This document shows positions 25,089-36,641 of a stretch of 64,000 nucleotides of DNA, in pieces. A model generated the notes under the pieces. It was not told the origin of the DNA, made no database searches, and saw only the letters and a program-made list of their open reading frames with translations. The DNA lies in the NCBI GenBank assembly GCA_003635265.1, contig PYIZ01000026.1, positions 20,491-84,490 on the forward strand, in the 5' to 3' direction. The first letter of the stretch is position 1; every line of letters begins with the position of its first letter. The position numbers and the translations under genes are program-made. The DNA comes from Candidatus Poribacteria bacterium (lineage in GTDB: Bacteria; Poribacteria; WGA-4E; PCPOR2b).

Positions 25089-25790
25089 ATGGGCAGAAAA
25101 ATTGAGAAGTTATTTCGCGCACCTTACGGCGTACCCAACGGCTTGCAAGTGACAGATGAAGGTCTCTGGATTGCAGACCAGATTACAGATCGAGTCGCGT
25201 TGGTAGAAACTAGCGATGTCTCCGACTACGGCGTAACCAAGATGATTCGGGATATTCCGAGTGATTGCTCCAACACCAGTGGAATGTGTTACGGCGATGG
25301 CGCACTCTGGCTAGCAGCAAATGGCCCCGGAGAACGGTGGCGTCCACAGCGACCAAACGATGCCAAACCGGGGATGGGCGAAATTATTAAAACCGACCCA
25401 CACACCGGAGAATGCCTTGGTCGGTATCCGATACCAGATGGCGGCGGCACACACGGCGTGGAATACGATCATCATGAAGAGGGGTATCTCTGGGTTCAGA
25501 CATTGAAAAACCAGATCATGCACAAAGTACGGATTTCAGATTGGTCTGTGCAGCACTCAATCCCGTTGCCATACGGACGGGGACACGGTGTTGTGCGTGT
25601 AGAGGATGGTGTTTGGGTTGTGCACACCTCCGACCGGGTGATCGTCAAGCTTGATCTCGATAGCGGCGAGGAACTAGATCGGATTCAGGTGCCGGACGAA
25701 GATCCTGAACCGCACGGACTGTCAGCCTTCGGGGATGATTTCCTCTACTGCGACGCCACCTCCGGCTGGATAACAAAGATTACGGTATGA
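25089..25790 (+). CDS. Beta-propeller (NHL/Vgb-like) protein
   Basis: 233 aa. Repeating blade-like units contain GLWIADQITDRVALVE, GALWLAANG, EEGYLWVQTLKNQIMHKV and DGVWVVHTSDRVIVKLD, the pattern of NHL/SMP-30/streptogramin-lyase-like propellers. No signal peptide and no catalytic site is identified. AAGGAAGG precedes the ATG. It has its own promoter and converges on trmFO. It is probably a sugar-acid or metabolite-binding protein or lactonase-like, but this is not established. Confidence 0.7.
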   Translation: MGRKIEKLFRAPYGVPNGLQVTDEGLWIADQITDRVALVETSDVSDYGVTKMIRDIPSDCSNTSGMCYGDGALWLAANGPGERWRPQRPNDAKPGMGEIIKTDPHTGECLGRYPIPDGGGTHGVEYDHHEEGYLWVQTLKNQIMHKVRISDWSVQHSIPLPYGRGHGVVRVEDGVWVVHTSDRVIVKLDLDSGEELDRIQVPDEDPEPHGLSAFGDDFLYCDATSGWITKITV

Positions 25791-25821
25791 GCGATGTGGC
25801 TTGTGTTCAAGCAAATTTCTG

Positions 25822-27177
25822 TCAAACCGTATCTTGAAGTCCTGACAGAAAAATCTCCAGATCCCCCAGTGCCCGCTCTGCATAAGCGGCAGCGCGCTTC
25901 CGTTTATTGAGTCGCTCGGTTGTCTCCAAAGGAGGTAGTATCCCAAAGTTCGCCTTCATCGGTTGAAAATCAGCCGGACTGGCGTGGGTCACGTAGTGAC
26001 AAAGCGAACCAAGGATCGTGGTGGTTGGAAGAGATATTGGGACTTGGCCCGACAATAGGCGTGCGGCGTTCCAACCCGCGAGCAAACCTGTTGCAATGTT
26101 ACCCATGTAGCTTTCAACCCCCGTGATCTGTCCTGCAAAAAAAAGGTTTTTGCGCTCACGGAACTGAAGCGTGGGACATAACAGTGTCGGTGCATCAATA
26201 AAGGTGTTGCGGTGCATCTGTCCATAGCGCACGAATTCTGCCTTTTCAAGTCCAGGGATCATGCGGAAAACCCGTTTCTGTTCAGGAAACCTCAGGTTCG
26301 TTTGAAAACCGACCATGTTATAAAGCGTACCGGCAAGATTGTCTTGCCGCAGCTGCACCGCTGCGTGGGGACGTCGACCGGTACGCGGGTCGGTCAACCC
26401 CACCGGACGCATTGGACCAAAAGCAAGGCTCTCCCTACCCCGTCCAGCCAGAATTTCCACCGGTAAACATCCTTCAAAAAATTGATGCCATCCCGCCCTG
26501 ACTCCCTGCTCTAACGCCTGCTCGAAAGACTCCAATTTAATGCGTTCGGCACCCAGTAATGCATCGACGAAGGAATCGTATTCATCGCGGTTCATCGGAC
26601 AGTTAATGTAATCGCCTTCCGCCTGTTCGCCGCGCCCATAACGTGACGCACGGAAAGCAATCCCAAGATTGATCGACTCTAGGTTTACGATAGGTGCAAT
26701 AGCATCGAAGAAGTAAAGGTGTTCCTGTCCACTTAAAGCAGCAATGGCACTTGAGAGACTCGGCGAGGTCAGGGGACCGGAGGCAACAATCGTAGGTTCG
26801 TCAGGGAGGGTAGTAACCTCTTCGCGCACCACTTCAATCTTGGGATGATTCGAGATCCGCGTCGTGATGAGTGCTGCGAAAGCCTCGCGATCTACCGCCA
26901 ACGCACTCCCAGCAGGCACCGCCGTTTTATACGCACACTCCAGCAACATCGACCCCAGCCGACGCAATTCTGCCTTGAGAACGCCGGAGGCACGATCGGG
27001 CAGATCGGATCCGAGCGAGTTGGAACAAACCAACTCCGCAAGATTAGGGGTGAGATGGGCACCTGTCTCAGTAAATGGACGCATCTCATAAAGATATACT
27101 TGGATGCCGCGTTCGGCCGCTTGCCATGCCGCTTCGGTTCCGGCTAATCCACCACCGATGATAATCAGATCTTTCAT
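25822..27177 (-). CDS. trmFO: Folate-dependent tRNA (uracil-54-C5) methyltransferase TrmFO
   Basis: 451 aa. FAD-binding [13 protein letters not shown] at the N-terminus, then [11 protein letters not shown] and [15 protein letters not shown], and a later [13 protein letters not shown] segment are characteristic of TrmFO (Gid). It uses methylene-THF and FADH2 to make 5-methyluridine at tRNA position 54. The ATG at 27177 matches family length. A longer frame from 27279 would add 34 non-conserved residues. There is no strong Shine-Dalgarno. Confidence 0.95.
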   Translation of the reverse strand: MKDLIIIGGGLAGTEAAWQAAERGIQVYLYEMRPFTETGAHLTPNLAELVCSNSLGSDLPDRASGVLKAELRRLGSMLLECAYKTAVPAGSALAVDREAFAALITTRISNHPKIEVVREEVTTLPDEPTIVASGPLTSPSLSSAIAALSGQEHLYFFDAIAPIVNLESINLGIAFRASRYGRGEQAEGDYINCPMNRDEYDSFVDALLGAERIKLESFEQALEQGVRAGWHQFFEGCLPVEILAGRGRESLAFGPMRPVGLTDPRTGRRPHAAVQLRQDNLAGTLYNMVGFQTNLRFPEQKRVFRMIPGLEKAEFVRYGQMHRNTFIDAPTLLCPTLQFRERKNLFFAGQITGVESYMGNIATGLLAGWNAARLLSGQVPISLPTTTILGSLCHYVTHASPADFQPMKANFGILPPLETTERLNKRKRAAAYAERALGDLEIFLSGLQDTV

Positions 27178-27210
27178 AGGTATTACCGGAATTACCACCT
27201 TAATAAAAGA

Positions 27211-27252
27211 GAGAACGTTCAGCGAACGTAGGGAACGCAGATCTGCGTTCTC
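27211..27252. repeat. Nested palindromes between cytochrome c gene and trmFO
   Basis: An 18-nt perfect palindrome GAACGCAGATCTGCGTTC (27233-27250) lies beside CGTTC-AGC-GAACG. The outer arms GAGAACG/CGTTCTC (27211-27217, 27246-27252) also pair, giving alternative folds. It lies 3' of the cytochrome gene. Confidence 0.7.
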
Positions 27253-27291
27253 TACTACCCGATTGTGAGGGATTTGCACCCAATCCTAAAC

Positions 27292-27858
27292 CTAAAAAGG
27301 TCTACCCATACGATTAAGTGCCACTGGCACCTCGTTCTTCACGGGCTTGATGGTCTTCAGATAAGCCCACATCGCCTTGAGATCTTCGTCGTTCATGTTT
27401 GCGTAAGCGTTCTTAATCGGCATCGGTGGCAGGAGTTTTCGATTACGTGTATCGCCTTGATGATATCCAGTTCGCATCGTGTCAACAAACATTTTTTCCG
27501 TCCATTCGCCGAGTCCTGTCTCTTTGTCAGGCGTTAGGTTTGCAGCAAACGTCGTCCCAAAAGGCATCGAAAACGCTGCAAGAGTCGGTGCAGCGACCAT
27601 AAAAATCCCCTGCCGCATCATACTCATATCGAATTTGGGATATGCCTCATTCGCCGGATGCCCCGCGAGATACATGCTCATATCCATCTCCGCGCCTTTG
27701 CGCGGCGTATGACACTGTCCACAAGCTCCTGCCGCATCAACGAGGTATTTTCCGCGTTTGACCAGATCACTCTGGCTTTCGGCGTAGTTTAAGCAAAGCA
27801 ATACAAAAATCAACGTCCAAAAAATTGCTATCCCGAAAATCCAATATCTTCTCCTCAT
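27292..27858 (-). CDS. Membrane-anchored c-type cytochrome
   Basis: 188 aa. A basic start MRRRYW and a hydrophobic signal/anchor (residues ~5-25) export the domain. The heme attachment site is CGQCH, and the axial methionine is probably one of several late Met residues (for example in LPPMPIKNAY). It is a single-heme electron carrier facing the periplasm. The ATG at 27858 has AAGGAG upstream. Its redox partner is not visible nearby. Confidence 0.85.
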   Translation of the reverse strand: MRRRYWIFGIAIFWTLIFVLLCLNYAESQSDLVKRGKYLVDAAGACGQCHTPRKGAEMDMSMYLAGHPANEAYPKFDMSMMRQGIFMVAAPTLAAFSMPFGTTFAANLTPDKETGLGEWTEKMFVDTMRTGYHQGDTRNRKLLPPMPIKNAYANMNDEDLKAMWAYLKTIKPVKNEVPVALNRMGRPF

Positions 27859-27899
27859 TGCACTAAATCTCCTTCGCATTTTAATAAGGTAAGACCAAC

Positions 27900-28042
27900 C
27901 ATAGTGGAACTTAGGATTAATGAGACACGCCGAACCGATGCGGTTAGGAAACCGAACCTACCGTTCTACCGTTTGGTAGGCACTGTTTCTAACTGTGCCT
28001 ACCGGGGGTGAAAGTGTCTTTTTATTTTTAGAATTCACCATA
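27900..28042 (+). mobile_element. MITE-like dispersed repeat, copy B (with internal extra segment)
   Basis: It begins ATAGTGGAAC...TTAATGAGACAC and ends AAAGTGTCTTTTTATTTTT then TTCACCATA, matching the copies at 1336 and 45404. About 38 bp of extra sequence in the middle repeats the CCTACCG/GGTAGG theme. The right end abuts the tgt stop codon. Confidence 0.75.
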
Positions 28043-28044
28043 TA

Positions 28045-29819
<1,775 letters not shown>

Positions 29820-29871
29820 TTACGCCCCACGCAAGTATACCTACCGGATTTTAGCCTGACTCATTACTATT

Positions 29872-30285
29872 CTATTTCCCAGCACCTTCTTCAACATCAT
29901 CAGTGCTAGATGACGAATCGGTTCCATCCGTCTCGGCGGTGTCAGTTGCTACGCCCGTTTCTGTTGTCTCATCTGAAGGTGTAATCGTGACTTCAGACTG
30001 TGCTGCTCCTTCCTGAAGCGGTTTTAACTCACCGCCCGTTTCACCGTAGAAACGCATTAGAAACAGTGCCATTACCATGAATCCGATAGCAAGCCACGTT
30101 GTAACCTTAGAAAGGAAAGTCGCTGCACCTTGTCCCCCCAAAACAGATTGCATGCTGCCACCCGCTCCACCAAATGCACTTGATGAAAGCCCCTCTCCTT
30201 TGCTATCTTGCAACAGGATAATAATCGGCAGCAAAATACAGGCAGGCACAAAGAGTACAAGAATAAAACCAACAATGATTTCCAT
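29872..30285 (-). CDS. secG: Preprotein translocase subunit SecG
   Basis: 137 aa. Two membrane helices flank the diagnostic loop LLQDSKGEGLSSSAFGG, and AATFLSKVTTWLAI follows. It stimulates SecYEA-driven export. The Asp/Thr/Ser-rich C-terminal tail (~45 residues) is longer than in E. coli. AGGAA precedes the ATG. It is downstream of tpiA, a common bacterial arrangement. Confidence 0.93.
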   Translation of the reverse strand: MEIIVGFILVLFVPACILLPIIILLQDSKGEGLSSSAFGGAGGSMQSVLGGQGAATFLSKVTTWLAIGFMVMALFLMRFYGETGGELKPLQEGAAQSEVTITPSDETTETGVATDTAETDGTDSSSSTDDVEEGAGK

Positions 30286-30323
30286 GATAGTTCCTCACTT
30301 TCGATTTAATTTTCTAATTTTAA

Positions 30324-31094
30324 TCAATTCAAAAAAGCCTCGTTTGCAGCCTTGACAATTTGGGCAAACGATTCCGCCTCCCAGCTTGCTGTTCCAACCA
30401 ATGCACCATCTACGTCGGACTGCGCAATCAACGCAGCAGCATTGTCCGGCTTAACGCTCCCACCATACTGAATTCGGACCTGCGATGCCACATTAGCCGA
30501 ATAGATTTCTGATAAGAACGACCTGATGAGTGCGTGGACCTCTTGGGCTTGATTCGGCGTCGCATTGTGTCCCGTTCCGATTGCCCAGACAGGTTCATAG
30601 GCGATGACCGTTGACACAATCTGATCTGCGGTTAATCCGTCAATTCCGTTGAGAACGTGGTCCGTAACCACTGCTCCAGTCTTGCCCCTTTCTCGCTCCT
30701 CAAGGCTTTCGCCTACGCAGATTATTGGTATCAAGCCGTGTGCGTGCGCTGCCTTCGCCTTGCGGTTGACAGTCTCATTTGTCTCACTGAAATATTGCCG
30801 GCGTTCGGAGTGACCAATAATCACGTAGTCGCAACCAACATCCTTGAGCATTCCCGGCGACACTTCCCCTGTGAATGCACCGCTGTCCTCCCAAAAGACA
30901 TCCTGCGCCCCGAGTCGGATATTTCCGCCTGCTAATGCTTTAGCGACTGCCGTCAGTCCAGTAAAAACGGGAGCGACAACGATTTCGACATCGGTAACGT
31001 CAGCGACCAACGGCTGAAGTGAGTCGACAAGTGACACCGCTTCACGGATGGTCTTGTTAAGTTTCCAGTTGCCGACAATGATTGGTGTTCGCAT
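30324..31094 (-). CDS. tpiA: Triosephosphate isomerase
   Basis: 256 aa. Active-site residues are visible: GNWKLNK (Lys), IIGHSERRQ (His) and AYEPVWAIGTG (Glu), with GGSVKPDNA as the phosphate-binding loop. It interconverts DHAP and GAP. GGAG precedes the ATG closely. It follows gap with a 75 bp gap. Confidence 0.97.
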   Translation of the reverse strand: MRTPIIVGNWKLNKTIREAVSLVDSLQPLVADVTDVEIVVAPVFTGLTAVAKALAGGNIRLGAQDVFWEDSGAFTGEVSPGMLKDVGCDYVIIGHSERRQYFSETNETVNRKAKAAHAHGLIPIICVGESLEERERGKTGAVVTDHVLNGIDGLTADQIVSTVIAYEPVWAIGTGHNATPNQAQEVHALIRSFLSEIYSANVASQVRIQYGGSVKPDNAAALIAQSDVDGALVGTASWEAESFAQIVKAANEAFLN

Positions 31095-31169
31095 CTTCTC
31101 CTGTTATGAGTTAAACAATAGAAACAGAATTCCGTTTAATTGTGAACGGATTGAGATAAACTATGCCAT

Positions 31170-32168
31170 TTACAACACACGCGCAGCCAGCTCGACCAAA
31201 CGGTTTGAGTATCCCCACTCGTTATCGTACCAAGAAAGTACTTTCACCAATTCTCCATTGATGACCCTTGTAAACTCTGCATCAAAGATTGACGAATGAG
31301 GGTTACCCTTGAAGTCAACCGACACAAGCGGAATCTCTGAATAACTCAGGATTCCCTGCTGCTCTCCATCGGCAGCTTTTTTCACAACTGCATTTATCTC
31401 TTCTACACTTGCTTTCTGCTCTAAATCAACGGTGAGATCCACTACGGACACGTTCGGTGTTGGCACCCGAATCGCCATCCCATCAAATTTCCCGTCAAGC
31501 TCAGGAATGACCAGCGAAATCGCGCTTGCTGCCCCCGTGGACGTCGGAATCATCGAAAGCGCAGCTGCACGCGCACGACGTATATCTTCATGCGGGAGAT
31601 CCAGCACTTGCTGATCGTTCGTATACGAATGGATCGTTGTCATAAGACCCCTACGGATACCGAAGTTTTCCAAGAGCACCTTCGCAAGCGGCGCAAGACA
31701 GTTCGTCGTACAGGAAGCGTTAGAGATAATATGATGATTCTCTTTTTCATATTTATCATCGTTGACGCCCAGCACAACGGTGATATCTTCGTTCTTAGCA
31801 GGTGCCGAGATCACCACTTTTTTCGCGCCCGCGTCCAGATGCCTAGACGCGTCCCTTCCATCCGTAAAAAAGCCTGTCGATTCGATAACAACGTCAATTC
31901 CTAAAGTGTTCCAAGGGAGCGCAGCTGGATCTCGTTCAGAAAACGCCACTATCTTTTTGCCATTGACAATAAGTCCATTATTTGTTGGTTGGACATCGGC
32001 ATCAAGTTCTCCAAGCACCGAATCATATTTGAGCAAGTGCGCGAGTGTTTCGGGATCTGTTAAATCGTTAATTGCCACAAAATCAAGACTGATGTTTCTG
32101 TTTTTTAAGGCGGCTCGCAAAGCATTGCGTCCAATACGACCAAACCCATTAATTCCAACTCTTAGCAT
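31170..32168 (-). CDS. gap: Glyceraldehyde-3-phosphate dehydrogenase (type I)
   Basis: 332 aa. The NAD-binding GINGFGRIGRN is at the start, the catalytic cysteine lies in SNASCTTNCLAP, and SWYDNEWGYSNR is near the end. It oxidises and phosphorylates GAP, producing NADH. GGAGG lies 10 nt before the ATG. pgk, often between gap and tpiA, is not in this cluster. It is transcribed divergently from the LarA-like gene. Confidence 0.97.
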   Translation of the reverse strand: MLRVGINGFGRIGRNALRAALKNRNISLDFVAINDLTDPETLAHLLKYDSVLGELDADVQPTNNGLIVNGKKIVAFSERDPAALPWNTLGIDVVIESTGFFTDGRDASRHLDAGAKKVVISAPAKNEDITVVLGVNDDKYEKENHHIISNASCTTNCLAPLAKVLLENFGIRRGLMTTIHSYTNDQQVLDLPHEDIRRARAAALSMIPTSTGAASAISLVIPELDGKFDGMAIRVPTPNVSVVDLTVDLEQKASVEEINAVVKKAADGEQQGILSYSEIPLVSVDFKGNPHSSIFDAEFTRVINGELVKVLSWYDNEWGYSNRLVELAARVL

Positions 32169-32345
32169 GTTCCATCATCCTCCATATCTTCGACAGCAAC
32201 CTGAAATTATCCCACATAACCCCTTAATTCGTCAAGTGCCAAATTCTGCTCATGTTTAATCTATCATAAAACGAAGCTAATCGTCATACGGATTCCTGAA
32301 TGAAACAGAGGAAGACACTTTCCTATCCGTTACCTCAAAAAAGAC

Positions 32346-32375
32346 TTGCATTCAGCACGGCATCTTGTTTATAAT
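32346..32375 (+). promoter_or_regulatory. Sigma-70-type promoter for larA-minCDE
   Basis: TTGCAT (32346-32351), an 18 bp spacer, TATAAT (32370-32375), 64 bp upstream of the ATG at 32440. Confidence 0.65.
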
Positions 32376-32439
32376 GATATAACATTAGAGTATATATGAA
32401 GCCGTCTAACCTTGAAGTCAGCAAACTGAGGTGAATTCT

Positions 32440-33714
32440 ATGCGAGTTGGTATGAAATACGGACGAGATTTGGTGGAAGTGGAAATCCCTGACCAGAATT
32501 TGGCAGGTGTATTGACACTCCAGAAATCTGTCCCAATCGAGCAGCCAGAACGTGCAGTCTGGGACTCGCTCGAGTCACCAATTCACTCAGCACCGCTAGC
32601 CACATTGGCAAAAGATCGAACTTCCGCCTGCGTTGTCATTTCTGACGTAACACGACCTGTTCCCAACAAACTAATCCTACCCCCAATCCTAGAAACACTA
32701 GAATCCAGTGGCATTCCACGCGAGAAAATCACAATTCTGATTGCAACAGGCATCCACCGCCCGAACGAAGGAAAAGAACTCGAAGAAATGGTCGGCGCGG
32801 AGATCATGCGTGACTATCGGATTGTCAACCATTTTTCACAGGATATTGAGACACACGAATATCTCGGTTTAACGCAGGGAGGTGCCCCGGTTTATATCGA
32901 TAAGACCTATCTGGAGGCAGATTTGAAGGTCACGACAGCACTGATTGAACCCCATCTGATGGCAGGATATTCCGGTGGACGCAAATCAATCTGTCCCGGA
33001 CTAGCTTCAATCGAGACCATGAAAGTGTTGCACGGACCCCAGATCCTTGAACACCCAAAGGCTTCGGTAGGTAACCTTGAAGGTAATCCACTTCATATCG
33101 AAGCCACTGAGATTGCTTTAATGGCGGGTGTAGATTTTAACGTGAATGTCACAATTGATGACCAGCGCAGACTCACCGGTATATTTTCTGGTGATATCGT
33201 CGAATCTCATTTGGCAGGCGTGAGGTTCGTTGAGAAACAGGTGAAGGTAACACTGCCGGAGCCTGTGGACGCTGTCCTTGTGTCAAGCGCAGGTTATCCG
33301 CTCGATACCACGTTTTATCAAGCAGTCAAGGGAATGCTCGCAGCAGTGGAAATCGTTAAACAGAATGGAAGCATTGTGCTTGTGGCAGAGTGCAGCCAAG
33401 GAATCGGGAGCGGGCCCTTCACCGATTTAATTTTGAAAACAAAAGACCTGAATCAGTTTATTCACGATATACACGACCCGGCGAACTTTGTCATCGACCA
33501 ATGGCAACTGGAGGAGTTGGCAAAAGCCGCCAAAAAAGCCGATATATACTGTTATGCTGATGGCATACCGTACGACCAATTGAAAGATCTATTTGTGCAG
33601 CCCATCCGAACCCCGGCAGAAGGGATTGAGCGCGTCCTTGACAAACATGGAACTGATGCACAAATTGCTGCGCTCCCTGACGGTCCCTACGTTTTAGCAA
33701 AAGTCGAAAACTAG
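32440..33714 (+). CDS. larA: LarA-like nickel-pincer racemase/epimerase (DUF2088)
   Basis: 424 aa. Active-site residues line up with Lactobacillus LarA at a constant offset of two: H106 (TGIHRP), H172 (IEPHLMAGYSGG), K182 (GGRKSICPG) and H198 (VLHGP) correspond to H108, H174, K184 and H200. SDVTRPVP matches the D-x-T-R motif. Such enzymes use a nickel pincer nucleotide tethered to the lysine and act on 2-hydroxy acids, and some act on sugar acids. larB, larC and larE are not in the window. The ATG at 32440 has GAGG 7 nt upstream. It precedes minC by 34 bp. Confidence 0.88.
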   Translation: MRVGMKYGRDLVEVEIPDQNLAGVLTLQKSVPIEQPERAVWDSLESPIHSAPLATLAKDRTSACVVISDVTRPVPNKLILPPILETLESSGIPREKITILIATGIHRPNEGKELEEMVGAEIMRDYRIVNHFSQDIETHEYLGLTQGGAPVYIDKTYLEADLKVTTALIEPHLMAGYSGGRKSICPGLASIETMKVLHGPQILEHPKASVGNLEGNPLHIEATEIALMAGVDFNVNVTIDDQRRLTGIFSGDIVESHLAGVRFVEKQVKVTLPEPVDAVLVSSAGYPLDTTFYQAVKGMLAAVEIVKQNGSIVLVAECSQGIGSGPFTDLILKTKDLNQFIHDIHDPANFVIDQWQLEELAKAAKKADIYCYADGIPYDQLKDLFVQPIRTPAEGIERVLDKHGTDAQIAALPDGPYVLAKVEN

Positions 33715-33748
33715 GTTCGAGGACTATTATTCCATTAAGAGGAGTGAA

Positions 33749-34432
33749 ATGCAGAACGAGTCGCGTCCAACCGTTGAACTAAAAGGCTTCCGAGATGGCA
33801 TGCGTCTGATTATTGACCCAGAAGCCTCGATGCAGCAGATTGAACAGGCGATTGTAGATCGGATGGCAAACTTAGGGGATTCGTTATCAGGCTTGACAAT
33901 GAACATGGATCTCGGAAGCCGATCACTGAATGATGAAGAATTAGTCCACCTCAAAAAGTTATTGAACGATGACTATGGACTAGAAGTTAAGCAGATCATT
34001 GGCGATTCTCAGGACGAGCCAAAGAGGACCGAAGAGCCAAAGATAGCAGGAGTTCCAGCGCTCCATAGCGAAGAACGCGTTTATGATCAACTCTCCCAGT
34101 TGAATGAAGAGACGCGGTTTATTCGTCAAACACTCCGTTCTGGACAGATTGAGCGTGCTCTGGAAGGAAATATGGTTATCTTAGGCGATGTAAATCCGGG
34201 GGCGGAAGTGGTCGCCGCCGGAGATATTATTGTCCTTGGTGCCTTACGCGGCGTCGCTCATGCCGGAGCACTTGGAAATATAGCATCAATAATTTTTGCG
34301 CTCAATCTGGTGCCAACGCAGTTGAGAATCGGGCGTTTCATCACCCGCGCTCCTGCTGACCAACAGCAACACCAAAGAGCAGAAGTTGCGCGTGTCCTCG
34401 AAGATGCCATTGTGGTCGAAGAATACGATTGA
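33749..34432 (+). CDS. minC: Septum site-determining protein MinC
   Basis: 227 aa. An N-terminal FtsZ-inhibiting domain (to ~105), a linker, and a C-terminal right-handed beta-helix with GNMVILGDVNPGAEVVAAGDIIVLG and GVAHAGA. It prevents Z-ring assembly away from midcell, with MinD. AGAGGAG precedes the ATG. It is separated from minD by a 257 bp gap in which no gene is seen. Confidence 0.94.
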   Translation: MQNESRPTVELKGFRDGMRLIIDPEASMQQIEQAIVDRMANLGDSLSGLTMNMDLGSRSLNDEELVHLKKLLNDDYGLEVKQIIGDSQDEPKRTEEPKIAGVPALHSEERVYDQLSQLNEETRFIRQTLRSGQIERALEGNMVILGDVNPGAEVVAAGDIIVLGALRGVAHAGALGNIASIIFALNLVPTQLRIGRFITRAPADQQQHQRAEVARVLEDAIVVEEYD

Positions 34433-34689
34433 ATTCAACCCGGATTCAGAAAATACAAACGGGTACAGATTCCTCTCACCATCTTCAATGTTTGTCAATT
34501 TCCGAATTATAATGAAACATCATTGCACACCAGCGGACTGTCATTGGATGTCGAGGCTTTAGCCGGTTGGCAGTTACGAGCGATTACGACCAGAAGTGAA
34601 GACATCCTAGGTAACAAGTGTTTGGACATAGTTCCTAATCAGAACTGGCTCGATATTAAGCTCTTTATGAGGGAAGGATAACGAGAAAA

Positions 34690-35481
34690 ATGGGAAAAGT
34701 GATCGTCGTTACGTCTGGTAAAGGCGGGGTCGGCAAAAGCACTTCTACGGCGAATCTTGGAACTGCCTTAGCTGTGCTAGGCAAGAAGGTCGCTGTCGTC
34801 GATGCGGATGTGGGATTGAGAAATCTTGATGTCATTATGGGGCTGGAAAGCCGCGTTGTGTACACATCAATGGATGTCCTCGAAGGTGTTTGTGAACTTG
34901 AGCAAGCATTAGTTAAAGATCGTAGGACGAAAGATCTCTATCTCCTCGCGGCCTCGCAAAAGAATAACAAAAGCGATATTCAGCCGGAACAGATGAAAAA
35001 ACTGTGCCTAGAGTTGAATGAGACACACGATTATGTGCTAGTTGATTCACCTGCCGGTATTGAGCAGGGGTTCCAAAACGCAGCAGCAGGTGCTCATGAA
35101 GCACTGATTGTGACTACACCAGAGGTTGCAGCGGTCAGGGATGCGGATAGAATCATTGGTTTGTTGCAAAACATGACCATCAATAACTTGCATCTCATCA
35201 TCAATCGGCTTTCACCGGAGATGGTCAAAACCGGGGACATGATGGAGCCGACAGATATCATAGACATTTTGTCCATCAATCTAATCGGCGTCATCCCAGA
35301 GGACAAGGAAATTGTGGTTTCGACGAACCGAGGCATGCCGACAACCTACAATCATAAGTCTGATGCCGGGCAGGCTTACAAACGTATCGCCCAAAGGCTT
35401 GAAGGGGAAGACGTTCCAATCCCAGAGTTTAAGGCGGGAGGTTTGTTCGGTAACTGGTTTGGAAAACTGTTTAATAGTTAA
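34690..35481 (+). CDS. minD: Septum site-determining ATPase MinD
   Basis: 263 aa. Deviant Walker A KGGVGKST at residues 11-18, switch regions DADVGLRNLDVIMG and DSPAGIEQG. The C-terminus LFGNWFGKLFNS is an amphipathic membrane-targeting helix. It recruits MinC to the membrane and oscillates with MinE. The upstream gap carries only a modest AAGGA site. Confidence 0.97.
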   Translation: MGKVIVVTSGKGGVGKSTSTANLGTALAVLGKKVAVVDADVGLRNLDVIMGLESRVVYTSMDVLEGVCELEQALVKDRRTKDLYLLAASQKNNKSDIQPEQMKKLCLELNETHDYVLVDSPAGIEQGFQNAAAGAHEALIVTTPEVAAVRDADRIIGLLQNMTINNLHLIINRLSPEMVKTGDMMEPTDIIDILSINLIGVIPEDKEIVVSTNRGMPTTYNHKSDAGQAYKRIAQRLEGEDVPIPEFKAGGLFGNWFGKLFNS

Positions 35482-35494
35482 AAGGAGAAGAAAG

Positions 35495-35770
35495 ATGTTC
35501 AAACGATTAATGCAGTTACTAAATCGGGAACCTAAGAGTAAAAGTGTTGCGAAAAGTCGGCTCCAGCTTATCCTCGTCCAAGATCGGACTGGTATTGATG
35601 AAGAAATAATGGAAACGCTACAAGCAGAATTGACTGAAGTTCTGTCGAAGTACTTCATCCTCGAGCAAGAGCAGGTCGAGATGGAATTGGAGCGGGAACA
35701 AGACTCAATGGCACTTGTTGCAAATATTCCCGTCCTCGGAACGAAAGTCCGTCGTCCCATAGAGGCGTGA
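35495..35770 (+). CDS. minE: Cell division topological specificity factor MinE
   Basis: 91 aa. The N-terminal MFKRLMQLL (membrane-targeting helix), the contact helix with AKSRLQLILVQDR and the C-terminal dimer domain (AELTEVLSKYF) are present. It stimulates MinD ATPase. AAGGAG lies 9 nt before the ATG at 35495, 13 bp after minD. A longer in-frame extension overlapping minD is rejected because this start gives the family's usual length. Confidence 0.95.
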   Translation: MFKRLMQLLNREPKSKSVAKSRLQLILVQDRTGIDEEIMETLQAELTEVLSKYFILEQEQVEMELEREQDSMALVANIPVLGTKVRRPIEA

Positions 35771-35792
35771 ATCAATATGCCGTCGCCCCCCT

Positions 35793-36596
35793 TCAAAGCA
35801 GCAGATGTTCAACTGCTAAGGCAACGCCATCGTTTTGGTTGGTTTCTGTTGTGTAATCGGCGATAGCTTTAATTTCATCGACCGAATTTCCCATAGCCAC
35901 ACTGAAACCCGCGATTTTCATCATGGTCTCGTCGTTGTAGCCATCGCCAAATGTAACAATCAGATCGTTCGGGATGCCAAGTTGGTTCGCAAGCGCTTGC
36001 AACGCTCGCCCTTTCGACACCTGTGGATTCATAAACTCGATATATTCGACTTGAGTCCGCGTGACATACAACCGCTCGCCAAACTTCGCCTGGCACTCGG
36101 TGAGGAGCAGATCGATTTTTTCGGGTGTATCCAAGATCTGCATTTTCGTAGGCTCTTGCCCATCTAATTCGCGCAAATTCCCCAGAGCCGTCGCCGGAAC
36201 CCCCGTTCTCTTTTCATACAACTCACTCCACTGATTATACTCCTTGATAAACAGCTGATCGTTCAAACAGAAGTTAAGATGTAATCCTTCCCTGTCGCCG
36301 TATTCTACCAACGCCATTGCCTCCGCTGCCGGAATGGGAGTATGATGGATTACTTCCCCCGTACGAGAGTGTTTGACCATCCCGCCGTTGTATGAAATTA
36401 TGGGATTTTCCAACCCAATCTGATCGCTAATTGGCTGAATAGCTCGATGCATCCTGCCCGAAATCAACACGACCATCACACCTCGCGCCGCTAATTCTTG
36501 GAGCGCTTCGCAGCTCCGATCTGTCACAACATGATCATCAGTTAGCAGTGTTCCATCTAAATCTAACGCCGCCAAACGGCACGGCACCTTTGCCAT
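35793..36596 (-). CDS. Cof-type HAD-superfamily phosphatase
   Basis: 267 aa. HAD motif I is DLDGTLLTDD, motif II is VLISGRMHR, and the metal-binding late motif is FGDGYNDETMMKIAG. The C2-type cap is characteristic of Cof/YbiV phosphatases, which hydrolyse sugar phosphates, FMN or other phosphorylated metabolites. AGGAG precedes the ATG. It converges on minE with a 22 bp gap and no obvious terminator. Confidence 0.92.
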   Translation of the reverse strand: MAKVPCRLAALDLDGTLLTDDHVVTDRSCEALQELAARGVMVVLISGRMHRAIQPISDQIGLENPIISYNGGMVKHSRTGEVIHHTPIPAAEAMALVEYGDREGLHLNFCLNDQLFIKEYNQWSELYEKRTGVPATALGNLRELDGQEPTKMQILDTPEKIDLLLTECQAKFGERLYVTRTQVEYIEFMNPQVSKGRALQALANQLGIPNDLIVTFGDGYNDETMMKIAGFSVAMGNSVDEIKAIADYTTETNQNDGVALAVEHLLL

Positions 36597-36641
36597 ATGT
36601 TTCTCCTTTTTGGGACGGTTGTCCGTCCGACTGATTCAATG

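Noticed and set aside
34492..34516. TTGTCA...TATAAT before minD
   Set aside because: The boxes are only 10 bp apart, so they cannot form a sigma-70 promoter.
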